From assembly GCA_030635485.1 (NCBI GenBank), contig DAOVYS010000198.1:1-5274 (forward strand): a DNA stretch of 5,274 nt, in the 5' to 3' direction. A model generated the notes under the pieces. It made no database searches. It saw nothing but the letters and a program-made list of their open reading frames with translations, and was not told the origin of the DNA. This document shows, in pieces, positions 1 to 5,274 of the stretch (within the stretch, counting starts at the first letter, position 1; each line of letters opens with the position of its first letter). Both the position numbers and the translations under genes were made by a program. The DNA comes from Pseudomonadota bacterium (GTDB lineage Bacteria; Desulfobacterota; Desulfobulbia; Desulfobulbales; DAOVYS01).

Positions 1-979
1 ATTTCTCAATGCACATCCTTAAGGCATCAGCAGATCCCGGAGGAACAAGAAGACAGCTTTCTCCGCTTACCATTCCGGCACGATCCCACAAGCCTTTTAT
101 GTCAGAAATTATCACTGTTTTTCCACAGGACATTGCCTGCAGACAAGCGCTCTGACCCGATGGCTGGTATGTCTGACGTATTGGCAAAACAATAAATAAT
201 GACTCCTGAACCAGTTTTCTGATCTCAGAATCAGTCAGCAACTGCGAACGCCAGTCACCCTGAATTATTTCTACATTGGCTGATTCATTGGCCACCGGAA
301 GACTGGTAACAATTTTAAGCTTTGGAAAATTTTCGCCCCAGGCCTGTATCAATGTTGCGTAGTCACGATGCAAATCGTTACCTATGCTCAGGACATACTG
401 GTCTTTCTTATCAAGCCTTTGTCCGCCCTTAATGTCCGGAACCCAGAACTGCTGATCCACGCCAAACTGAAGATAGGCTACCCTTATATCATCACCAAAA
501 AAATCCTGCAAAAAAGCCTGGTCACCTTTTGACAGGGTAGCCACGGTAACATGACGCAAAACCCTTTGATAAAACCAACGGTGCCTGCCTTTGGTTTTCT
601 CATCACATATACCCATGGCCAGAAAAACTATCTGCGCCCTGACCAGCCCCATAGCCTTGATTGCCGCCAGAGCAAGCCCAAAGGTGGTTGTGGTTGCAAC
701 CAAAATATCTTCCTGGGTAAATTTCTTGCGCCACCCGGAAAAAAGTAAGCGAAAAATCACAGCCAGTGGCAGACCGGATAAACGCCAGCCAACACTGGTT
801 ACAGCCCGAAAAAGAAAACCTCTCCCGAGAAGACCCAAATCACGTTCATCATAAATGGCACATTGGATTCCCCGGGAAATCAGTTGCGGATATCCGTAAA
901 AAAATTCGGTCGGAAACTCGTTATCGGATTCCAGACGCTCTTTGCGGCCGGATTTAAAGAGGAAGGTCAGCTCAGGCAT
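1..979 (-). CDS. GT-B glycosyltransferase (GT4-like), 3' end cut by window edge
   Basis: My own translation gives an open frame of 326 codons from an ATG at 979 that runs off the left edge, so the C-terminus is missing. The protein begins MPELTFLFKSGRKERLES. The C-terminal Rossmann half typical of GT-B enzymes is clear: SIGNDLHRDYATLIQAW (about residues 198-214) matches the 'GxxxxRKd..Li.A' nucleotide-sugar binding region, and QPSGQSACLQAMSCGK (about 272-287) matches the family's EPFG...LEAMACG motif, with Gln where the second conserved Glu normally sits. A hydrophobic, basic stretch at about 66-85 could attach it to the inner membrane face. Its start overlaps the stop of the CMP-sugar synthetase gene (TAATG) and has only a weak Shine-Dalgarno, suggesting translational coupling. 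By context it builds the glycan that contains the nonulosonic acid. Donor and acceptor are unknown, and it does not resemble the sialyltransferase families I know. Confidence 0.85.
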   Translation of the reverse strand, partial: MPELTFLFKSGRKERLESDNEFPTEFFYGYPQLISRGIQCAIYDERDLGLLGRGFLFRAVTSVGWRLSGLPLAVIFRLLFSGWRKKFTQEDILVATTTTFGLALAAIKAMGLVRAQIVFLAMGICDEKTKGRHRWFYQRVLRHVTVATLSKGDQAFLQDFFGDDIRVAYLQFGVDQQFWVPDIKGGQRLDKKDQYVLSIGNDLHRDYATLIQAWGENFPKLKIVTSLPVANESANVEIIQGDWRSQLLTDSEIRKLVQESLFIVLPIRQTYQPSGQSACLQAMSCGKTVIISDIKGLWDRAGMVSGESCLLVPPGSADALRMCIEK

Positions 980-1686
980 TAATTTTCAGCTTTATTTATA
1001 AAAAACTCGGCAAGTTTAAAATCTTGTTCTGTATCAATGTTCACAATCGGACATTTTATTATTACTGCCGAAGTATGATTACCCTTAATATTTTTCTTAT
1101 TCATAATACAATCTCTGGTAATCGCATAGGCAATGCCGTTTCGATGATACACCGGTGTGAGCTGCTGCCTGGCGATGATCCTGGAACCTGCCGGATCGTA
1201 ATAATCCAGCGCTTCATCTTTTATTATTAGTTGTTTCAACGGATGAGCCTTGGTATCTGTCTCGCTCACTGTCCATACCGCATCATATCCACCCATGATC
1301 AGCTTTTCTACTGTCTCAGTAACATGCTCCGGTTTCCGCATTGGCGATGTAGGCTGCAGCATAACAATCACGTCATATTGCCGGCTGTCAAGTTTTTCAC
1401 ATTCCGTAAGGGCATGATGGAGAACATCCCAGTCAGCCACAATGTCGTCTGAAAGCTCTTCTGGCCGCAAGAAAGGAACATCCAGGCCGGAATCCCTGGC
1501 AATTCTTGCAATCTCCGGGTGATCTGTGGAGACGACGGCTCTGTCAACATACGAAAGTTGCCGCACAACCCTGCCGACCAAAGCGACAAGTGGAACGTCA
1601 TTCAGAGGGCGAATGTTTTTAAGTTTCACGCCTTTGCTGCCTCCCCGCGCCGGCACGACAACAAGTATGGTTTTGTTCAAAATCAT
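979..1686 (-). CDS. neuA: CMP-nonulosonic acid synthetase (acylneuraminate cytidylyltransferase family)
   Basis: This 235-residue protein is of normal length for a bacterial NeuA core. It activates a sialic-acid-like sugar with CTP to give the CMP-sugar and pyrophosphate, in the cytoplasm. Family motifs in order: PARGGSKG (12-19) and K24-N25-I26, the nucleotide-binding loop; STDHPEIA (53-60); RPEELSDD (74-81); MLQPTSPMR (109-117); RQQLTPVYHRNGIAYA (173-188), the sugar-binding region; and VNIDTEQDF (215-223), the metal region. In well-studied enzymes this last motif is DID; here the first Asp is Asn216, while Asp218 and Asp222 remain. The start codon lies inside the stop of the phosphatase gene (ATGA, 1683-1686), and the upstream Shine-Dalgarno is only purine-rich, so re-initiation is likely. 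The symbol reflects the family. The substrate could be Neu5Ac, KDN, legionaminic acid or a relative; PseF or LegF are alternatives. KdsB is less likely because the PARGGSKG loop and neighbours fit NeuA. Confidence 0.9.
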   Translation of the reverse strand: MILNKTILVVVPARGGSKGVKLKNIRPLNDVPLVALVGRVVRQLSYVDRAVVSTDHPEIARIARDSGLDVPFLRPEELSDDIVADWDVLHHALTECEKLDSRQYDVIVMLQPTSPMRKPEHVTETVEKLIMGGYDAVWTVSETDTKAHPLKQLIIKDEALDYYDPAGSRIIARQQLTPVYHRNGIAYAITRDCIMNKKNIKGNHTSAVIIKCPIVNIDTEQDFKLAEFFINKAEN

Positions 1687-2336
1687 GGTTTTTTCTTTTC
1701 AGGAAATTCCATCCGGGATCGACTTTTCAATTTGATTGCTTGTATCAATCCGGGGATTTCCCTCAAATTGAAATTCGCTGAAACCCTGATAAAACGACAG
1801 CCGCATTCCGCGGCCGATTTTCTATCCGATTCTCCATCACCAACAACTACCAGTTTAGAGCTGTTCACCTGTTCGGTCTGCATGATGTTTTTCAGGTTTT
1901 GTGACTTCTCTCGGGGATATCCGAAGGTGTCCTCAAAATACCCTTGCCAATTTCTGGTTATAATGATTTCTCGAAGAGCCGCTTCAGGGGTTGTGGAACT
2001 CACGTACAGCCTGTAATGCCGCACAAGCACCCTTAACACTTCTTCCGCTCCCGATTTTTCAGGGCATGTTTTTGCGCCGGACAGGACAATACCATTGTAT
2101 TTTTTGGCCAGTTCCTGCACAACGATCGGTCTTTCATCCTCATTAACCCTTTTTCTACGAAGAATTTCAGATAGAATCACATACCGGCTTTCCTCGTACA
2201 TCTCTGAGAGTACTTCCCTGATAAGCTTCTCATGAGCGCTGTCTCTGGGAAACAACGAAAAATAAGCATCATACTTCAGCTTATTCGAGTCGATGAGAGT
2301 GCCGTCGAAATCAAAGACAATAACTTTTACTGACAA
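1683..2336 (-). CDS. HAD-family phosphatase, probable nonulosonate phosphate phosphatase
   Basis: This is a soluble haloacid dehalogenase-superfamily hydrolase of 217 residues from the TTG at 2336, or 222 from a TTG at 2351. All four HAD motifs are visible (numbering from 2336): VFDFDGT with nucleophile Asp9 and acid/base Asp11; SSTT (113-116) as the motif II Ser/Thr; a Lys in PREKSQNLK (141-149); and GDGESD (166-171) binding Mg. The roughly 80-residue helical insert after motif I is a C1-type cap, as in phosphoglycolate phosphatase-like enzymes. No ATG occurs before motif I, so the start must be non-ATG. I prefer 2336 because GGAGA precedes it by 6 nt and the family sequence starts there. 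Its position between the NeuB-type synthase and the CMP-synthetase points to removing the phosphate from a NulO-9-phosphate, as NANP or the Bacteroides KDN-9-phosphate phosphatase do. That role is inferred. Its 3' end overlaps the next gene by 4 nt. Confidence 0.85.
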   Translation of the reverse strand: MSVKVIVFDFDGTLIDSNKLKYDAYFSLFPRDSAHEKLIREVLSEMYEESRYVILSEILRRKRVNEDERPIVVQELAKKYNGIVLSGAKTCPEKSGAEEVLRVLVRHYRLYVSSTTPEAALREIIITRNWQGYFEDTFGYPREKSQNLKNIMQTEQVNSSKLVVVGDGESDRKSAAECGCRFIRVSANFNLREIPGLIQAIKLKSRSRMEFPEKKKP

Positions 2337-2342
2337 TTCGTA

Positions 2343-2347
2343 TCTCC
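2343..2347 (-). promoter_or_regulatory. Shine-Dalgarno GGAGA that decides the phosphatase start
   Basis: On the minus strand the order is TTG (2351), then TGGAGATACGAA, then TTG (2336). GGAGA lies inside the reading frame if translation begins at 2351, but 6 nt before the TTG at 2336. No comparable purine motif stands at a proper distance from 2351. This favours 2336, which yields a protein starting MSVKVIVFDFDG. Confidence 0.6.
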
Positions 2348-2357
2348 ACAATACGGC

Positions 2358-3881
2358 TCACACGTTTTTCGTCTCCAACGTGGAAAGATTAGGGATAACG
2401 GTCTTTCTGGCCTCCCTGGGCAGAAGTGCAATTCTCTCATCCTCGTAATATGAGTCGTCATTATAGTGGGTGGTTGAAACCTCCTCGAATATGGCGCCGT
2501 CAAGGGTATGGAACTTATGCCATTCGCCAGGCATTACCAGGACCTTCTCCCCGGGCAGAACCTTTATAGTCTTCCCGTTAAGTTCCACTTCCAGATCACC
2601 GTGAAGAAGCTGAAAGGTTTCCTCTTTTTTCTGGTGATAATGATATGGATGCTTCTGCCTGGGAAGCTGAATAATCAGTTTTTTGCAGTATTTCCGGTTG
2701 ATGCAATCGATAATCACGGCCCCGAATTCCCTGAATCTTTCAAGGCCGTAGTGATGGGATAACTCAATGGCACTGTCTTCACTTATAAAAATTCGGGCCT
2801 CACTCATCATTCCCCGCACCTGCAGCATAATCCGATAGATGATTTCATCCCGGTCAGGTGGAAATTCCGCCGTAACCGAGCTGATGGATTCATTGGGCTT
2901 GTATTCCTTGTCAGCGATCAGCCCTTCACGCCAATCCCCGCTGGATAGCCGGCCATCATGAAAAGGCATGGCAAAAAAAACCTTGTTCCTGCTGAGTGCC
3001 TCGCCTTTATTGATCGCCTCCTTGGCAAAGACCCCGCGCATTAGCGAACGGAGGGAGGCGATTTCCGTCGGTGAAGCTGGACAGCGGCGTTCACCACTAC
3101 AGGAATCGACCGTCTCTTTCCATGCCTCGATCCATTTCTTGACCTGATCAGCTTTTGAGGAGTATGCGTTGAGCTTGTGCTTTTCCGTCTCAAGACCTAC
3201 GTGACGTTCGAAAATCCTTGCCCCAACAGCATATGCAACGCGGATCGCATTGTAGTTCTCCGGAGACTCATGAGTGGAAAAACCGATGGTTATATGCGGA
3301 AAACGTTCTTTTAAGGTACGAATCTGATGCAATCTCAGATGATCATTCTCGGTGGGATAAAGGGCAATGCAGTGCATCAAGGCAAAATGAACCTTTTTGG
3401 CCTCAAAATAACTCACAAGCCTGTCGATCTTGGCCATACTGAGGCCGGCGGTGGAGACGATAACTGGTCTATTCGTTTGGGCGATACGTTCAAGAAGCGG
3501 TCGGTCGGAAGCGGAACAGCTCGCTATTTTTATAATCTCTATCCCAAGCTCTAAAATGATGTCCACCGACTCCTCATCAAAAGGGGTACAAATCGTGGTC
3601 ATGCCATTATCACGAACAGCCTGGGTCAGTGTCTTGTACTGATTCTTATTCAGGGCTGTCTCCATAAACCGAGGGATATGTTTCACATCCTTTTTTGTCT
3701 TATAGTCGGAGTGAATAAAGGTATCCAGTTGACGGAACTGAAACTTCAAAGCGCCCCGGACACCAGTCTCCCTGGTCACCTCTCCCATGGCACTGATTAT
3801 GTTCAGGCCGTGCTCCAGGTCGCCCTGATGATTGTTGGCCATATCATAGATAAAAAGATCACTGAAATTAAACGGGTGCAT
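2358..3881 (-). CDS. neuB: NeuB-family nonulosonic acid synthase fused to a C-terminal cupin
   Basis: At 507 residues this is about 150 longer than a usual NeuB (about 340-350). Residues 1-250 form the NeuB TIM barrel, which condenses PEP with a hexose or hexosamine (or its 6-phosphate): NNHQGDL (16-22), KFQ (46-48), TPFDEES (99-105), KIAS (118-121), STAGLS (143-148), HCIALYP (170-176), and the two probable metal histidines in FSTHES (His204) and FERHVGL (His227). Residues about 275-335 (RGVFAKEAINKGEAL and following) resemble the SAF/antifreeze-like domain that closes the active site in NeuB. Residues about 380-485 are a cupin barrel: His414, His416, Glu421 and His455 fit the metal-ligand set of HxH(x4)E(x6)G and PGxxH. 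The cupin could be a sugar isomerase (D-lyxose-isomerase or type II mannose-6-phosphate-isomerase-like) or a binding domain. The start is supported by AAGGAG at 3888-3893, 16 nt after the preceding stop. The symbol names the family only; the exact substrate is unknown. Confidence 0.88.
   Translation of the reverse strand: MHPFNFSDLFIYDMANNHQGDLEHGLNIISAMGEVTRETGVRGALKFQFRQLDTFIHSDYKTKKDVKHIPRFMETALNKNQYKTLTQAVRDNGMTTICTPFDEESVDIILELGIEIIKIASCSASDRPLLERIAQTNRPVIVSTAGLSMAKIDRLVSYFEAKKVHFALMHCIALYPTENDHLRLHQIRTLKERFPHITIGFSTHESPENYNAIRVAYAVGARIFERHVGLETEKHKLNAYSSKADQVKKWIEAWKETVDSCSGERRCPASPTEIASLRSLMRGVFAKEAINKGEALSRNKVFFAMPFHDGRLSSGDWREGLIADKEYKPNESISSVTAEFPPDRDEIIYRIMLQVRGMMSEARIFISEDSAIELSHHYGLERFREFGAVIIDCINRKYCKKLIIQLPRQKHPYHYHQKKEETFQLLHGDLEVELNGKTIKVLPGEKVLVMPGEWHKFHTLDGAIFEEVSTTHYNDDSYYEDERIALLPREARKTVIPNLSTLETKNV
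2361..2382 (-). repeat. Small inverted repeat at the 3' end of the synthase gene
   Basis: A perfect 6-bp inverted repeat, CACGTT and AACGTG, flanks a 10-nt loop and ends directly before the TGA stop. There is no T-run after it, so it is not an intrinsic terminator. It may be chance, or could affect coupling to the phosphatase start about 25 nt downstream. Confidence 0.25.
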
Positions 3882-3897
3882 TGCTAACTCCTTCTTA

Positions 3898-5001
3898 TTA
3901 AAGTACTTCTATAGCATCAAGACCGTAGCCAGCCTGATAGTTGATTTTCACGGTTTTCCGACAGTTATGCGAGATGTGCGCAGCCGCAACCACCATCATT
4001 GTATCCAACCCCTTGTTCAGGGCAATGGGGCTGTCCGCCCCGGTCTTCCCTGCCAGAATGCTTTCGATATTGTTAATTTCCCCCTTAAAATCGTCCGGAC
4101 GGGTCTTGGGTATCAACTCTTCTTTAACTCCACCTTTACCATCAGAGTAACGAAGCGCATCGTGGCCGCCATCGATGTTTACATACCACTCAAGAAATCC
4201 TTCCGATCCCTGAACACGCAAAATTTTTTCGGCCGGTTCAGTTATTACATCCTGAGCAATATCGCCGACCAGCCCTTTTTCAGTCCTGACATTGAGGAAA
4301 CAGACCCGGTCATATTTCACCACGCCATCATCAACCATATCCATCATGGCTGAGACCTCAACGATTCTTCCCATGCCGGCAAGATGCGCAAAATGCTGCC
4401 AGATATTCATGGCATGAGAATGTTCACCACTAGCGCCGCCCCCACGAGCCGCAAATCCAAGATAAGTGTCCTGCGGACCGGCGAGCCAAGGGTGGGCTGA
4501 AAAAATTCCGCCCCAATGCTCCCGGAACCTCGCACTTATAGATATAGGCGTACCGATGATATTCTTGGCAAGTATTTCTTCTGCACGCCGAGTATTATCA
4601 GTCATCGTGTGATTGTAGCCCACACAAACAAAAGTACCTGTTGAACCAGCCAAATCGAAAAGTTCCTTTGCTCCCTCCAAAGATGGTGTACAAAGAGGCT
4701 TTTCAATCAACAACGCCTTGGGAGGATTACGCTCCAACACGCTTAATGCCAGACTTATATGCGTGTCAGGCGGGGTTCCGATAATAACAAGATCAACATC
4801 TTTATCAGGTAGTTTATCAGGTGTGATCAATTGAATTTCAGGATCCCAATTACCATACCTGGCTGGATAGATATCTTCACGGGTCCTCCTCAGGGCCTCC
4901 GGGTCAACATCACATATTACTGTCTCCCAGCCCTTTGACCGGCAAGCATAAGCCAGATGGTTGCCGATTGAACCAGCCCCGTAAATTTTTACTTTGTACA
5001 T
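3898..5001 (-). CDS. Gfo/Idh/MocA-family NAD(P)-dependent sugar oxidoreductase
   Basis: This 367-residue cytoplasmic protein has the usual length for the family. The N-terminal Rossmann fold starts at once with VKIYGAGSIG (GxGxxG at residues 8-13), followed by acidic Asp31 and Asp33 after the second strand, which favours NAD over NADP. IIGTPPDTH (73-81) and LIEKPLC (98-104) follow, the latter holding the catalytic Lys101 of the EKP motif. In the C-terminal domain GGGASGEHSHAMNIW (187-201) matches the family's 'GGGxLxDxxHxxD' segment: His196 fits the catalytic histidine, while the usual Asp positions are Glu193 and Asn199. AAGGAGAG at 5008-5015 supports the ATG at 5001, making this the first gene of the run, 16 nt before the synthase gene. 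Family members oxidise or reduce sugars and sugar nucleotides. In this operon it probably makes or modifies the precursor or the finished nonulosonic acid, but no specific reaction can be read from the sequence. Confidence 0.88.
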   Translation of the reverse strand: MYKVKIYGAGSIGNHLAYACRSKGWETVICDVDPEALRRTREDIYPARYGNWDPEIQLITPDKLPDKDVDLVIIGTPPDTHISLALSVLERNPPKALLIEKPLCTPSLEGAKELFDLAGSTGTFVCVGYNHTMTDNTRRAEEILAKNIIGTPISISARFREHWGGIFSAHPWLAGPQDTYLGFAARGGGASGEHSHAMNIWQHFAHLAGMGRIVEVSAMMDMVDDGVVKYDRVCFLNVRTEKGLVGDIAQDVITEPAEKILRVQGSEGFLEWYVNIDGGHDALRYSDGKGGVKEELIPKTRPDDFKGEINNIESILAGKTGADSPIALNKGLDTMMVVAAAHISHNCRKTVKINYQAGYGLDAIEVL

Positions 5002-5168
5002 GATCTTCTCTCCTTTTTCCTAACAATAACTGAGATCGCTCTGCTCCATATAGGTGACAGTTATGCTGAGACCTTTGCAAAACGCCCCCTTTTGAACAAA
5101 TAGCGCTAAATCTTCACTTCGTGCCGGCGTCAGACTCAAATTTTAAGCCTCGAAATACGACTTTGAAA

Positions 5169-5193
5169 GCTATCCTTAAACGCTATCCTTAAC
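5169..5193 (+). repeat. Two-copy tandem repeat GCTATCCTTAAAC / GCTATCCTTAAC
   Basis: Two adjacent copies of a 12-13 nt unit differ by one A. They are bracketed by ACTTTG (5160-5165) and its inverse CAAAGT (5193-5198). This could be a protein-binding site or part of an IS end; no function is evident. Confidence 0.5.
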
Positions 5194-5238
5194 AAAGTGA
5201 TCTGGTATTTTTTACTAAGTTATTCTGAATTCTTTATT

Positions 5239-5268
5239 AAAAAAGCCTGGCCGGAGGGTAAAGGCAGG
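5239..5268 (-). terminator. Probable intrinsic terminator of a gene right of the window
   Basis: Read on the minus strand, CCTGCC and GGCCAGG form a 6-bp GC-rich stem with one bulged C and a 10-nt loop, followed directly by TTTTTT. This is the usual layout of a Rho-independent terminator. It would end a minus-strand transcript arriving from beyond 5274 (for example a transposase gene), separating it from the sugar operon. No matching T-run occurs on the plus-strand side. Confidence 0.45.
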
Positions 5269-5274
5269 AAAAAC

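Larger units (their letters stand above)
5068..5274. mobile_element. Possible insertion sequence end (partial, no transposase in window)
   Basis: From 5068 the sequence GAGACCTTTGCAAAA (5068-5082) resembles terminal inverted repeats I associate with IS5-like elements in deltaproteobacterial genomes. It is followed by AT-rich, non-coding DNA with no gene in either strand up to 5238, and then by a terminator-like hairpin. The partner repeat and the transposase would lie beyond the right edge, so neither can be seen. The identification rests on resemblance from memory. An ordinary intergenic region is the alternative. Confidence 0.4.

Noticed and set aside
551..957. Overlapping plus-strand open frames at the left of the window
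   Set aside because: The minus strand carries a continuous glycosyltransferase frame through this whole stretch with conserved motifs, so the plus-strand frames are shadows.
1519..2016. 165-codon plus-strand open frame opposite the phosphatase and NeuA genes
   Set aside because: It lies antisense to two well-supported genes and its translation shows no recognisable domain or sensible composition. It is a shadow frame.
3967..4353. 128-codon plus-strand open frame opposite the oxidoreductase gene
   Set aside because: It is fully antisense to a gene with clear family motifs, and its translation has no recognisable family features.
5073..5090. Sigma-54-like GG...GC pattern (GGGGGCGTTTTGCA, minus strand)
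   Set aside because: The spacing between the GG and GC elements is one base short of the required ten, and the sequence falls inside the putative IS terminal repeat.
5140..5168. Possible sigma-70 promoter on the minus strand: TTTCAA, 17 nt, TAAAAT
   Set aside because: The -10 box is good and the spacing ideal, but the -35 box matches the consensus at only three of six positions and the AT-rich context makes chance likely. It would give a leader of roughly 130 nt. Not strong enough to annotate.
5218..5274. Short minus-strand frames open to the right edge, as the possible end of a further gene
   Set aside because: The frames are at most 19 codons, show no recognisable family ending, and run through the terminator-like hairpin, so they are more likely non-coding.

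Overview
The window carries five co-directional genes on the minus strand, apparently one operon for making and using a sialic-acid-like nonulosonic acid (NulO) sugar, plus a non-coding upstream stretch at the right edge that looks like the end of an insertion sequence. Base composition is moderate. Strong AAGGAG-type ribosome sites and the type of repeat at the right edge suggest a Gram-negative environmental bacterium, perhaps of the former Deltaproteobacteria. That placement is an impression, not a demonstration.

Layout in transcription order (right to left): 5274-5068, possible IS end with a terminator-like hairpin for something beyond the window; 5067-5002, short leader; 5001-3898, Gfo/Idh/MocA-family NAD(P)-dependent oxidoreductase; 3881-2358, NeuB-family synthase with a C-terminal cupin domain; 2336 (or 2351)-1683, HAD-family phosphatase; 1686-979, NeuA-type CMP-sugar synthetase; 979-1, GT-B glycosyltransferase running off the left edge. 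Gaps are 16 nt and 21 nt, followed by an ATGA overlap and a TAATG overlap, so translation is probably coupled towards the 3' end.

The likely logic is as follows. The oxidoreductase and perhaps the cupin prepare or isomerise a hexose precursor. The NeuB domain condenses it with phosphoenolpyruvate. The HAD enzyme removes a phosphate, which suggests a 9-phosphate intermediate as in animal sialic acid synthesis or the Bacteroides KDN route. The cytidylyltransferase activates the product with CMP, and the glycosyltransferase works on the glycan that receives it (O-antigen, capsule or flagellin glycan). Epimerase (NeuC-type), aminotransferase and acetyltransferase genes are not in this window, so the exact sugar cannot be fixed. 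The most distinctive feature is the NeuB-cupin fusion with altered NeuB signature motifs, next to a phosphatase and an unassigned oxidoreductase.
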